DNA from: an uncultured Halomonas sp.
Lineage (GTDB): Bacteria; Pseudomonadota; Gammaproteobacteria; Pseudomonadales; Halomonadaceae
Assembly: GCF_947490095.1 (NCBI RefSeq)
Contig: NZ_CANLFS010000007.1
Span: 62,001-126,000 of the forward strand
Reading direction: 5' to 3'
Length of the DNA: 64,000 nt
The position numbers and the translations under genes were made by a program. The notes below the pieces were generated by a model, which had not been told where the DNA came from, did not search any database, and saw only the letters and a program-made list of their open reading frames with translations. Every line of letters starts with the position of its first letter. The stretch's first letter is position 1. This document shows, in pieces, positions 9,801 through 18,452 of this stretch.

Positions 9801-10496
9801 GTGACGCGGCTCCCCCTGCACGACTGGAACCTGGCGCCGAAAGACGCCATCGCCCTGCAGAGGCGCCTGGCCGGGCGCATCGAGCGAAAGGACCGCCTCG
9901 CCGAGGTGCGTCATCTCGCCGGCGTGGATATCGGCTTCGAGCAGGGCGGCGAGATAACGCGAGCCGCCGTGGTGGTGCTGGCCTGGCCGCCGGATGCCGA
10001 CGGAGAGATCTCGGTGGTGGAGCGGGTGGTGCATCGCGAGCCAACGCGGATGCCCTATATTCCGGGGCTGCTGTCGTTTCGTGAAGTGCCGGCGGCGCTG
10101 GCGGCGTTCGACCGCTTGAGCGTGCGGCCCGACCTGGTGATGGTGGACGGCCAGGGCATCGCGCATCCGCGGCGGTTCGGCGTCGCCAGCCACCTGGGGC
10201 TGTGGCTCGATGTGCCCACCATCGGTGTGGCCAAGTCGCGGCTGTGCGGGCGTCACGCCGAGCCGGGGCCCGCGCGAGGGGATTGGACTCCCCTGGCCGA
10301 CGGCCCGGAGGATGAGGTGATCGCGGCGGTGCTGCGTTCGCGGGCCAGGGTGAAGCCGATCTTCGTTTCCACCGGCCACCGGGTCTCGCTGACTACCGCC
10401 CTCGAGTGGGTCGTTGCGTGCCTGCGGCGTACCAAGCTCCCTGAGCCGACCCGGCTGGCGGACCGGCTGGCCTCGCGTCGCGATGGCCAGCAATAG
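9801..10496 (+). CDS. nfi: Endonuclease V (deoxyinosine 3'-endonuclease)
   Basis: Cuts DNA near deoxyinosine in repair of deaminated adenine. 231 aa, a normal size. Family motifs are present in order: GVDIGF with metal-binding Asp43, [11 protein letters not shown] (Glu95), [13 protein letters not shown] (Asp116), GVAKSRL and [10 protein letters not shown]. The start is GTG at 9801, two bases after the upstream stop, so co-transcription with the SQR-like gene is likely. The two functions are unrelated as far as I can see. Confidence 0.95.
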   Translation: MTRLPLHDWNLAPKDAIALQRRLAGRIERKDRLAEVRHLAGVDIGFEQGGEITRAAVVVLAWPPDADGEISVVERVVHREPTRMPYIPGLLSFREVPAALAAFDRLSVRPDLVMVDGQGIAHPRRFGVASHLGLWLDVPTIGVAKSRLCGRHAEPGPARGDWTPLADGPEDEVIAAVLRSRARVKPIFVSTGHRVSLTTALEWVVACLRRTKLPEPTRLADRLASRRDGQQ

Positions 10497-10596
10497 CCGG
10501 CGACGCTATCGCCGTGTCACCGCCAGAGGGGCAACAGGCATCGGGGAGCGCCGCCGCTGCGCTATACTGGCGGCTCATTTCCGTGCCGAGCCGACC

Positions 10597-11148
10597 ATGT
10601 CCCCAGCCGTTGATCCCCTTGCCGCGACCCGCCAGTGGGTCGAGACCTTCGTGGTTCCCCGCAATATCTGTCCCTTCGCCGGCCGTGAGGTGGCCCGTGA
10701 CACCATTCGCTACGTGGCGGTCGATGCCGGCGACTGGGAGCGGGCCCTGCTGGCACTGGTGGCCGAGTGTGAACGCCTCGACGAGACGCCCGCCATCGAG
10801 ACCACCCTGTTGGTGCTGGCGCCGGGACTCGAGGCCTTCGAGGACTACCTGGATTTTCTCGAGGTGGCCGAGGCGCTGCTGGTGGATCAGGGCTATGAGG
10901 GGACCTATCAGCTGGCCAGCTTCCACCCGGACTACTGCTTCGCGGATGCCGAACCGGAGGACCCTGCCAACTTCACCAACCGCTCGCCCTCGCCGATGCT
11001 GCACCTGCTGCGGGAGGCGGGGCTGGAGCAGGCGTTGGCCCACTATCCCGATCCCGAGGCCATACCCGAGCGCAACATGGCGGCGCTGCGCGAGGAGGGC
11101 CATGACGCACTCGACACGGCCCTCGCCAGGTTGCGCGGCCAGGCGTAG
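10597..11148 (+). CDS. DUF1415 family protein
   Basis: 183 aa, recognised as DUF1415, a conserved proteobacterial family of unknown function. The N-terminal block TRQWVETFVVPRNICPFAGRE and the central SFHPDYCFADAEPEDPANFTNRSPSPM segment (both interrupted here only for display) are characteristic, with conserved Cys and His residues that could bind a metal; that is inference. The frame continues upstream, but the ATG at 10597 gives the family N-terminus. A TATACT hexamer at 10563-10568 could be the -10 of its own promoter, overlapping the end of the nfi region. Confidence 0.85.
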   Translation: MSPAVDPLAATRQWVETFVVPRNICPFAGREVARDTIRYVAVDAGDWERALLALVAECERLDETPAIETTLLVLAPGLEAFEDYLDFLEVAEALLVDQGYEGTYQLASFHPDYCFADAEPEDPANFTNRSPSPMLHLLREAGLEQALAHYPDPEAIPERNMAALREEGHDALDTALARLRGQA

Positions 11149-11181
11149 AGCCCCTGGCCGCCGAGACGGCATGCGCCGTCG

Positions 11182-11961
11182 TTAGATCTTGATATCGTAG
11201 TCGACGTACTTGTGCATCAGTTCATCGTAGGTGCCGTCCTGCTTGATCTGGCGCAGCGCCTCGTTGAACTGCTCGGCCAGGGCCTCGCTACGGGGATGGA
11301 AGGCGACTGCCACCCCATGGCCGAAGTAGCTCTTGGGCTCGCGGATCAGTGGTGAGCTGGTGACGATGTCGCTGTCTTCGGCATCGACGTCGAGCGCTGA
11401 CAGGGCCAGTGGGTAGTACATGAAGGCGGTGTCGAGTCGTCCCGTGCGGACGTCCAGGGCCAGATCCTCGCCGGTGGCATAGCGCCGCACGTCGACGATA
11501 TCGCCGTAAGTATCGGTGATGTAGTTATCGCGAATGGTGCCGCGCTGCACGCCGACCGTCAGCCCCTCCAGCGAGTTGCGATCTTCTATATCGACTTCGT
11601 GCCCGGCCTGGGTGACCCACACGCTGGGGTTGCTGTAGTAGGGCTCGGAGAACAGCACCTTGTCGCGGCGTGCCTCGGTGATCGCCATTGACGACATGAT
11701 GGCGTCGTACTTGCGTGCCATCAGGCCGGGGATGATGCCATCCCAGCCCTGTTCCACCCACTCGCACTGGCGCTCGATGCGCCGGCATACCTCCTCTCCC
11801 AGTTCGACCTCGAAGCCGGTCAGGGTGCCGTCGGGTAGGCGGTACTCGAAGGGTTCAAAGGGTATATCCACGGCGAGCCTCAGCGGGTCATCGGCATGAG
11901 CCGTGGTCGCGATCAGCAGTGAGGCCAGGGTGGCCGTCAGGCTAGTGGGGAGTCGGAGCAT
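11182..11961 (-). CDS. Periplasmic amino-acid-binding protein (ABC transporter, family 3)
   Basis: 259 aa with a signal peptide (MLRLPTSLTATLASLL... cut after the THA-DD region). The mature protein shows the solute-binding family 3 pattern: FEPFEYRLPDGTLTGFEVEL, WDGIIPGLMARKYDAIMSSM, ITEARRDKVLFSEPYY and a C-terminal IKQDGTYDELMHKY. It resembles lysine/arginine/ornithine or histidine binders (ArgT/HisJ). No permease or ATPase gene is adjacent, so it may serve a transporter encoded elsewhere. The start at 11961 was chosen because it begins the signal peptide and follows GAAGA; the open frame extends 39 codons further upstream. Confidence 0.88.
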   Translation of the reverse strand: MLRLPTSLTATLASLLIATTAHADDPLRLAVDIPFEPFEYRLPDGTLTGFEVELGEEVCRRIERQCEWVEQGWDGIIPGLMARKYDAIMSSMAITEARRDKVLFSEPYYSNPSVWVTQAGHEVDIEDRNSLEGLTVGVQRGTIRDNYITDTYGDIVDVRRYATGEDLALDVRTGRLDTAFMYYPLALSALDVDAEDSDIVTSSPLIREPKSYFGHGVAVAFHPRSEALAEQFNEALRQIKQDGTYDELMHKYVDYDIKI

Positions 11962-12163
11962 GATATCTTCCTTTGTAGTTCTTATTGCAGCGTCTTTATA
12001 TGACGTTTTATTAAAGCTACCACGACGCTGAGACCGAGCCAATGTGCCAGGGTTGCCGTCGCGGCTCGCCATCTCCATAGTCTAAGGTATCAAGACACCC
12101 AGGCATGACCTGCGCACGTCTATCACCGGCGTGCCCATATGACCCACGATCGAGGAGACGTCG

Positions 12164-12589
12164 ATGACTATTGAAAACTTTGCCAGCGCACAGTGGAAGG
12201 GCAGCCTGAAGGAGGGCGGCGGTACCCTCTCCACGCCGAGTGGTGTCCTCGCGGATACGCCCTATGACTTCCGTCGGCGCTTCGAGGGTGCCGAGGGCAC
12301 CAATCCCGAGGAGATGATCGGCGCGGCTCATGCCGGCTGCTTCACCATGGCGCTGTCGCTGGTGCTCGGCGAGTCGGGCTACACCGCCGACAGCCTCGAC
12401 ACCCAGGCCAAGGTGACCCTGGATCCGGACTCCCTCTCGGTGACCGCCGTCCATCTGACCACCGTGGGCCGAGTGCCGGGTGCCGATCAGGCGGCCTTCG
12501 AGGAGGCGGCCAACGGGGCCAAGGAGAATTGCCCCATCTCCAAGCTGCTCAATGCCGAGATCACCCTCGACGCCAAGCTGGAGGGCTAA
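12164..12589 (+). CDS. OsmC-family peroxiredoxin
   Basis: 141 aa. OsmC/Ohr proteins reduce organic hydroperoxides using two cysteines. Both are present: Cys59 in AAHAGCFTMALS and Cys123 in ENCPISKLL. The N-terminal AQWKGSLKEGGGTLST and RFEGAEGTNPEEM segments match OsmC rather than Ohr. The ATG follows CGAGGAGACG, a good ribosome binding site. It is a single-gene unit with a hairpin downstream. Confidence 0.93.
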   Translation: MTIENFASAQWKGSLKEGGGTLSTPSGVLADTPYDFRRRFEGAEGTNPEEMIGAAHAGCFTMALSLVLGESGYTADSLDTQAKVTLDPDSLSVTAVHLTTVGRVPGADQAAFEEAANGAKENCPISKLLNAEITLDAKLEG

Positions 12590-12624
12590 GGCCCGAACGC
12601 GTCGTCCAAGCTAGCGCATGATAT

Positions 12625-12652
12625 ACCGGGGCCATCCATGGATGGCCCCGGT
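12625..12652 (+). terminator. Perfect palindrome after osmC-like gene
   Basis: A 28-bp perfect palindrome (arms ACCGGGGCCATCC and its complement) lies 35 bp after the stop. It is followed by GTTATTCT, so the T tract is weak. It could terminate either the OsmC gene or the convergent amidotransferase gene. Confidence 0.6.
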
Positions 12653-12718
12653 GTTATTCTGGGCCAGCCTCACCGAGCCTAACCGACGATGACAGTCCCC
12701 TTACCCCGGGGCAGTCTC

Positions 12719-13405
12719 CTACGATGAGTCCCCTGCGGTGGGGTTGCGGGCGGCGCTTACCAGGGCGCTGATCAGGCGCTGTTGGGGGCGATTGAAGATC
12801 AGCCACTCGGGGTGCCACTGGACGCCGATCAAGAAATCGTGCTCGCGGGACTCGATGCCTTGCACCAGGCCGTCGCGGTCACGGGCGACGATCTCGATGC
12901 CGCGTCCGGCTTGCTTGACGGCCTGGTGATGCAGGCTGTTGATGCGACACCAGGTGACCCGCAGGATGCGATGCAGCCGGCTGTCACCGACGATATCCAC
13001 GGTCTTGCGCGGCAGCACGGTGCGTCGCCGCTTGAGTCCCTCGTGGCTGGTATAGATGTCCGGGTCCAGGGTGCCGCCCAGGTAGACGTTGATCAACTGG
13101 GCGCCACGGCAGATGCCGAGCACCGGCGTGCCCCGGGGAATAAAGGTCTCGAGCAGCTCCAGCTCCAGCGCATCGCGCTGGGGGTCGACGCGTACGTCGA
13201 TCTGCACCTCGGCGTCATAGAGCTGGGCCTGGATGTCGTCACCGCCGCCGATGATCAAACCATCGAGGTGGGGTGGCCAGGGGCGCGATGGCGATAGCCG
13301 CAGGGGCCGCCCACCGTGGCGCCATACCGCAAACCAGTCGAAGAGCCAGGCAATATGGCTCTTGCGATCCGAGGTGGTAATACCGATCAGGGGGCGCTGG
13401 CTCAT
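12719..13405 (-). CDS. Class I glutamine amidotransferase (peptidase C26, PuuD-like)
   Basis: 228 aa. Cys99 in the nucleophile elbow GICRGAQ and the His198-x-Glu200 pair in WHPEW complete the glutamine-amidotransferase/gamma-glutamyl hydrolase triad. GGGDDI near residue 54 fits the PuuD/C26 subgroup, whose members hydrolyse gamma-glutamyl amide bonds. The ATG at 13405 overlaps the stop of the amidoligase gene (ATGA), so the pair is translationally coupled. By analogy with the known linkage of such hydrolases to amidoligases, it probably removes or edits a glutamyl-type linkage made by its partner; the substrate is unknown. Confidence 0.88.
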   Translation of the reverse strand: MSQRPLIGITTSDRKSHIAWLFDWFAVWRHGGRPLRLSPSRPWPPHLDGLIIGGGDDIQAQLYDAEVQIDVRVDPQRDALELELLETFIPRGTPVLGICRGAQLINVYLGGTLDPDIYTSHEGLKRRRTVLPRKTVDIVGDSRLHRILRVTWCRINSLHHQAVKQAGRGIEIVARDRDGLVQGIESREHDFLIGVQWHPEWLIFNRPQQRLISALVSAARNPTAGDSS

Positions 13406-14409
13406 GGCGTCTTCACCCAGCGCCGCAGGCTCAGCCACAGGCGGGTGAGCGGCGAGCGGGTATGCTTGGCCACGTAGCCCGCGGCACGGCGCCTGAGGGT
13501 CGCGGTGTCGGCGGCCAGTTTTTCCACCTCCAGCCAGCGATTCCATTCCACCGCCGAGCCCCACCCCGGCTGCGAGAGGCGCGCGTCGGGCAGCCGATAG
13601 TGGAAGGTGGGGCGGGCCTTGACCAGCTTGTTTTGGAAGAGCTCGTGAGGATAGTCCGGCCGTAGGTAGGCAAACAGCGGGGTCATGTCGAGCTCGCGGT
13701 TGCGGGTTGGGTTATCGGCCAGGTAGTCGCCGATCAGGGTGTCGATATCCGGGGCATAGTCCTCAGCCAGGATCTTGAGGGCATAGGCCTTGGGGAAGGG
13801 GTTGGCATGGGGCAGGACCTCGCGGGTGATGTCGACATCGATCTGTTCACGCAGCCACTCGGCGGTCAGCAGGTAGGCGCGTAGATGATCGAGCAGGCTC
13901 GCCGCCTCGAGGCTGGGTACCTCGGGATTGAGGTGCAGCCCGAAGCCGTAGAGCAGGCTGGCGTCGGTACCCTTGGCGCCTTGCTCGCGCAGCGCCTCGA
14001 ACAGCTTGTCGAGCCGTTCGAGCTCATTCCAGGGGATTGGCGGACAGACGATCTCGGTGGGCACCAGGCCGGTGACGACATCGCCGATCAGTTCTCGGGT
14101 TCGGCTGTGGAAGTCGACCCGCATCCGATGACGGTGGCGCTCCCACTCGCTGTCGCCGCTGGGCATGGCATCGAGTATTTCCGCGTCGGGATGGGCGTAC
14201 TGGGTATCGAGCTCGATGGTAAAGTGACCCCAGCGAGTGTCGTCGACCTTGAGACGATGGGGGCTGAGCACCCGAACCTCGCCGCCGAACAGCGCGCAAA
14301 CCACGGCGGCGGTATCCTGTGGCGGCAGACCCGCGAACTCGATCTCGACGCCCACACGGCGCGTCTCACCATCATGAGTGTGTGGTTCGGGTGGCGATAG
14401 CGGCGTCAT
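13402..14409 (-). CDS. Putative amidoligase (Amidoligase_2 family)
   Basis: 335 aa. The N-terminal GVEIEFAG (residues 20-27), HFTIELDTQYAH (62-73) and GFGLHLNPEVP (155-165) match the putative amidoligase family, which has a glutamine-synthetase/COOH-NH2 ligase fold and is thought to form amide bonds between carboxylates and amines using ATP. The ATG at 14409 follows AGGA. It is first in a two-gene operon with an amidotransferase. No other biosynthetic gene is present; the MscS-like channel is divergent across a 94-bp gap. Substrates cannot be read from the sequence. Confidence 0.82.
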   Translation of the reverse strand: MTPLSPPEPHTHDGETRRVGVEIEFAGLPPQDTAAVVCALFGGEVRVLSPHRLKVDDTRWGHFTIELDTQYAHPDAEILDAMPSGDSEWERHRHRMRVDFHSRTRELIGDVVTGLVPTEIVCPPIPWNELERLDKLFEALREQGAKGTDASLLYGFGLHLNPEVPSLEAASLLDHLRAYLLTAEWLREQIDVDITREVLPHANPFPKAYALKILAEDYAPDIDTLIGDYLADNPTRNRELDMTPLFAYLRPDYPHELFQNKLVKARPTFHYRLPDARLSQPGWGSAVEWNRWLEVEKLAADTATLRRRAAGYVAKHTRSPLTRLWLSLRRWVKTP

Positions 14410-14503
14410 GGCGGCATCCTGTACGTCACATATAAGCGTTTGCGAGCGTATCATATCGGTCTCGACCCACGACGCCTCGATTACCCGTCAACATGGAGAT
14501 GTG

Positions 14504-16852
14504 ATGTTCCCTTATCGTCGCCTCGGCCCCGGCCCTGCCGCCTGGGCCTCGCTGTTCGGGCTCCTGCTGGGGCTGGCCCTCTGGCTGCTGCCCGCCGCGG
14601 CCGTCCAGGCCCAGTCCGTCAACCTGCCGGGCCTGGTGACGTCCTCCGCGGATCAGCAGCGACATGATCCCGAGGCCTTTCAGGAGTCGCTGCAGCGCAT
14701 CATCTCCACCCTCGAGGACGCCGAGCGGCGAGGCCAGTTGCTGCAGAGCCTGCAGGATCTGCAAGAGGTACACGGCGAGGCGACCGAGAGTAGCGGGATT
14801 ACGCCGCGGGAGGGCCTGCTCGGCGCCCTGGCGGAGACCATCAACGACCTGGGCCAGCAGGCCGAGGGAGAGCGGTCGCCAGTGGCGCACTGGAAGGCTC
14901 AGCTCAATCAGGGCTGGCATGATCTGAGTGCCCTGGTGGCCGAGACCGGTAATGCCGACCTGATCCGCTTTGCGGTCGAGGCCACGGTGTTGCTGGTGAT
15001 CTGGGGGGGGCTGTTGGTGATCCTGACGGCCCTGGGTCGCCTGTTCGCCAGGCGTCGCGGCTGGCCCCTGGACCTTCCGCGGGAGCCGCGCGCCTGGCTG
15101 CTCGGCGTACATTTCTTGCGCCGCATGCTGCCCTGGACGCTGGCCTTCGCACTGGTGCTGGGGATCGCCCAGCTGGTGCCGCCCAGCAGCGGGCGTGTGC
15201 TGACGCTGGTGGTGGCCTATGTCGCCCTGTGTGGTCGCACCCTGTCGGTGGTGCTGGAGACCTTCGTGTCCGAGTTTACCCGGGGGCACCGGTTCGTGGC
15301 GGTGCAGCTGGTGCAGAATCATGGCCTGCGTCCGTTGTTCGTGATCGGTGCCCTGGTGGCACTGGGAGATGCCTTCAACTCCGGGCGCCTCACTACGCTG
15401 CTCGGCAACGAGCTTGCCGGTCTGCTGTCCGTCCTGGCCAATATGCTGGCGGCCCTGCTCAGCGTGCGCTTCATTCTGCGATTCAAGCGACCCATCGAAC
15501 ATATCATCCGCAATCGCCCGTGGAGCGAGCGCCGTGACACCGGGGCCAGCGCCAGCATCGTGCAGGTGCTGGGACGCCTATGGCATGTCCCGGCGCTGCT
15601 GCTGGTGGGCGGCTCTCTGGTGGCGATCTTCGTCACCGGCGGCGATGTGGGCACCGCCCTGGCGCGCTCCATCATTTCGGCGGCGCTGCTGGTGCTGGTG
15701 CTGGTGGTGACCGGCCTGGTCCGGCGCCACGGCGAGCGGCGCAAGAGCCGCCAGCGCCGCCGCCGTACCAGCCAGTACCGTGTGCGACTCGAACGGTTCG
15801 GCTATGTGCTGGCCCATGTCGCCGCCTGGCTGACCTTCGGTGAGCTGTTTCTGCAGGTATGGAGTGGCTCGCTGCTGGGCATCGGCACCCAGGGGGTGGC
15901 CAGCGCGCGCATCGGCCAGGCCCTGCTGGCCATCGCCCTGACCCTGCTGCTGGCCTGGCTGGCGTGGATCTTCGCCGATACCGCCATCCAGCGTGCCCTG
16001 ACCAGCTCGGCGCGCTCCCGCGGGCGGCGGGTCAACCAGGCCCGGGCCCAGACCATTACCCCGATGATCCGCAATGTCATGTTCACGACCATCGTGATCA
16101 TCGCCAGCATCGTCGGGCTGGCCAACCTGGGGGTCAACGTGACGCCGCTGCTGGCCGGTGCCGGTGTCATCGGTCTGGCGATCGGTTTCGGTGCCCAGAC
16201 CCTGGTGCAGGATTTGATCACCGGTATCTTCATCCTGATCGAGGACTCCCTCGCGGTGGATGATTTCGTCGAGATCAATGGGCATATGGGCTCGGTCGAG
16301 GGCCTGACCCTGCGCACCGTGCGCCTGCGTGACCTCGATGGCATCGTGCATATCATCACCTTCAGCCGCATCGAATCGATTCACAACATGTCGCGGCAGT
16401 TCGGCATTGCGCTGATGAAGATTCGCATTCCCTACGAGATGCGTATCGACGACGCCATCACATTGATGCAGGAGACCGCCCAGGCGCTGCGCCAGGATCC
16501 GATGATGCGCCACTACATCTGGTCGCCGCTGGAGATGCAGGGCATCCATGCCTTCGAAGACGGCTGCCCGATCCTGCGCATGCGCTTTCGTACCGCCCCC
16601 GAGATGCAATGGGACGTGGCCCGTGCCTTCAACCTGATGCTCAAGCAACGCATGGAGGCCCAGGACGTCGACCTTGGGGTGCCGCGGCTCAGCGTCAGCA
16701 TGGAGGGCCATGGCGGCGGGCGCCTGGATGGTGCCAGCGAGCGTGGCGACAGTGCACGCGATGCGGCCGGCCGCGCCCCGGGGCGCGCCGGTATCGCCGA
16801 CCCCAATCACCAGACGAGCAGCAGTGGTGGCTCGCCTGACCCGGGCCAGTAG
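14504..16852 (+). CDS. MscS-family mechanosensitive channel, large form
   Basis: 782 aa. A signal peptide (ending AAAVQAQS) is followed by a periplasmic region with helical, Glu/Gln-rich sequence to about residue 150, then about ten hydrophobic segments. The MscS pore and beta domain sit near residues 530-625: NLGVNVTPLLAGAGVIGLAIGFG, LVQDLITGIFILIED and DFVEINGHMGSVEGL (separate pieces). The last 60 residues are Gly/Ser/Asp-rich and probably disordered. Its role would be solute release on osmotic downshock. The ATG at 14504 follows ATGGAGATG. The next gene starts 22 bp downstream, so they are likely co-transcribed. Confidence 0.92.
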   Translation: MFPYRRLGPGPAAWASLFGLLLGLALWLLPAAAVQAQSVNLPGLVTSSADQQRHDPEAFQESLQRIISTLEDAERRGQLLQSLQDLQEVHGEATESSGITPREGLLGALAETINDLGQQAEGERSPVAHWKAQLNQGWHDLSALVAETGNADLIRFAVEATVLLVIWGGLLVILTALGRLFARRRGWPLDLPREPRAWLLGVHFLRRMLPWTLAFALVLGIAQLVPPSSGRVLTLVVAYVALCGRTLSVVLETFVSEFTRGHRFVAVQLVQNHGLRPLFVIGALVALGDAFNSGRLTTLLGNELAGLLSVLANMLAALLSVRFILRFKRPIEHIIRNRPWSERRDTGASASIVQVLGRLWHVPALLLVGGSLVAIFVTGGDVGTALARSIISAALLVLVLVVTGLVRRHGERRKSRQRRRRTSQYRVRLERFGYVLAHVAAWLTFGELFLQVWSGSLLGIGTQGVASARIGQALLAIALTLLLAWLAWIFADTAIQRALTSSARSRGRRVNQARAQTITPMIRNVMFTTIVIIASIVGLANLGVNVTPLLAGAGVIGLAIGFGAQTLVQDLITGIFILIEDSLAVDDFVEINGHMGSVEGLTLRTVRLRDLDGIVHIITFSRIESIHNMSRQFGIALMKIRIPYEMRIDDAITLMQETAQALRQDPMMRHYIWSPLEMQGIHAFEDGCPILRMRFRTAPEMQWDVARAFNLMLKQRMEAQDVDLGVPRLSVSMEGHGGGRLDGASERGDSARDAAGRAPGRAGIADPNHQTSSSGGSPDPGQ

Positions 16853-16874
16853 CCCGGCCTAACGTGAGTTACCC

Positions 16875-18452
16875 ATGATCAAGGTCGAGCGTCAGGACAG
16901 CCTTCACGTCAAGGTTTCCCGCGTGCTGCAGGAGGAAACCTCGCATCGGCTCGACCTTTATCTCTTCGTGCCGGGAGAGCTGGGGTTGACCGGCCAGGTG
17001 ATCGCCGAGGAGGACTTCTATCACAGTGCCATCTATGTCAAACGCACCTACTTCAGCGACCGCTATCGCCTGCCGCTGGTGCTCAGCCGCCTGGCCGAGC
17101 GGGGGAAACTCGATGCCGAGCATTATCGCCTGAGCCTTAGCCTCTATGCCTATCAGTATGTGGTGGCCATGGAAGGGGCCATTCCACCGCTGCTCGATGA
17201 TGTGCGTCGCGCCAGAAAGGCGGAGAAAGCCGAGAAGGCAGAGAAAGCAGAGAAAGCCGAGAAGGCAGGGAAAGCCGAGAAGGCGGAGAAGGCAGAGAAG
17301 GCAGAGAAGGCGGAGAAGGGTGAACAGGACGCGGCATCGGCAAGGGCCGTCGGTGGCCAGCCGTCCGAGGTGCGTGGGTCGTCCAGGAGTACGGCGGAAA
17401 GGGAGCAGGCCCCGAGCCTGGAGCAGCGGCTGACCGAACATGTCGACCTGGCCGTTAATATCCTGCGCCGCCTGCGGCGTCAGGAGCCCAGCGAGGAGAG
17501 CCTGCATCGCTACTTCGCCACCATCGATAACTATCTTTCCTGGTTTACCGAGCAGCGGTTGCTGGCGCTGTTGGCCGGGTTGCCGCGGGGCTCGCGTTAT
17601 CGGCCGCTGCGCACACGCCTGGTGGCGATCTGTCGAGCCGAAGATGATTACCGTCGCGAGCGGGATTACAACTCCGACCGGGTGACCCGCGACTCCACGC
17701 GAATGTCCAACAAGATGCGCCTGCTGCGTCGGTTGATCGAACACCCGGTGACGCTCAAGCAGAAGACCCAGGAGCTGGGTAACGCCGAACAGAAGGCGGT
17801 GAAGGCGCTGGCGACCGCGGTGGTCATGATCTTTGTCTCGCTGGGGTTGCTCGAGATCCGCACCGTGCTGGCCGATATCACCACGCTGTTTGTGCTGGCC
17901 ATGGCCGGCATCTACGCCCTGCGCGAGGTGTTCAAGGACGACCTGCGCAATACCCTGTGGCGGCTGCTGCGCCGTGGCCGCCCCAAGTGGCGCCGCCAGT
18001 ACCTGGACCCGACGCATAGCCAGGTGGTGGGGCGCCAGCTCGAGTGGTTCGATTACAAGCGCTTTTCCAAGCTCGACGAGGAGGTCCAGCGAGTACGCAA
18101 GCGTAGCGTGGCCCAGCGCGAAGAGGTGGTGCTGCACTACCGTTCAAGCTCGCGGATGTCGCCCACGCGGTTTCTCAGCGGCTATGAACATACTCGTGAG
18201 ACGCTGACGGTCGACCTGTCGTCGATCGCCCGCCTGATGGACAAGGCCAATCGTCGCGTCTATCGCCTGGAGGAAGGAGACCAGGTGATTCGCGAGGAGG
18301 TGGAGAAACGCCACCTCCTCAACCTGGTGATCCGCGAGACTCAAGGGAACGCGCCGCCTACCCTGCAGCGCTGGAAAGTCGTGATGAGTCGCTCACGGAT
18401 CGTCGACGTGGAGCGCGTCCACGCCGAAGGGCCGGGGCACGAGCAGGACTAG
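16875..18452 (+). CDS. Uncharacterised membrane protein with an AEK repeat
   Basis: 525 aa, not recognised. Residues 1-110 form a compact basic/acidic domain (LYLFVPGELGLTG). Residues 116-148 are eleven copies of the tripeptide AEK (one AGK), expected to form a long highly charged helix. A helical region follows, then two adjacent hydrophobic segments near residues 305-350 (ATAVVMIFVSLGLLEI; ITTLFVLAMAGIYAL), and a 170-residue charged cytoplasmic tail. The stop overlaps the convergent deoC stop by 3 bp. Position behind the MscS-like gene suggests a membrane or osmotic-stress role, which is inference only. Confidence 0.8.
   Translation: MIKVERQDSLHVKVSRVLQEETSHRLDLYLFVPGELGLTGQVIAEEDFYHSAIYVKRTYFSDRYRLPLVLSRLAERGKLDAEHYRLSLSLYAYQYVVAMEGAIPPLLDDVRRARKAEKAEKAEKAEKAEKAGKAEKAEKAEKAEKAEKGEQDAASARAVGGQPSEVRGSSRSTAEREQAPSLEQRLTEHVDLAVNILRRLRRQEPSEESLHRYFATIDNYLSWFTEQRLLALLAGLPRGSRYRPLRTRLVAICRAEDDYRRERDYNSDRVTRDSTRMSNKMRLLRRLIEHPVTLKQKTQELGNAEQKAVKALATAVVMIFVSLGLLEIRTVLADITTLFVLAMAGIYALREVFKDDLRNTLWRLLRRGRPKWRRQYLDPTHSQVVGRQLEWFDYKRFSKLDEEVQRVRKRSVAQREEVVLHYRSSSRMSPTRFLSGYEHTRETLTVDLSSIARLMDKANRRVYRLEEGDQVIREEVEKRHLLNLVIRETQGNAPPTLQRWKVVMSRSRIVDVERVHAEGPGHEQD
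17220..17318 (+). repeat. Eleven 9-bp in-frame tandem repeats (AEK)
   Basis: Units of the form GCNGAGAAR, 9 bp each, occur eleven times in a row. Third-position changes (GCG/GCC/GCA, AAA/AAG) show partial sequence decay, and one unit reads AGK. Copy-number change would keep the reading frame. Confidence 0.95.

Noticed and set aside
15578..16810. 410-codon minus-strand frame opposite the MscS-like gene
   Set aside because: No ribosome binding site or recognisable domain; the plus strand shows signal peptide, membrane helices and the MscS domain.
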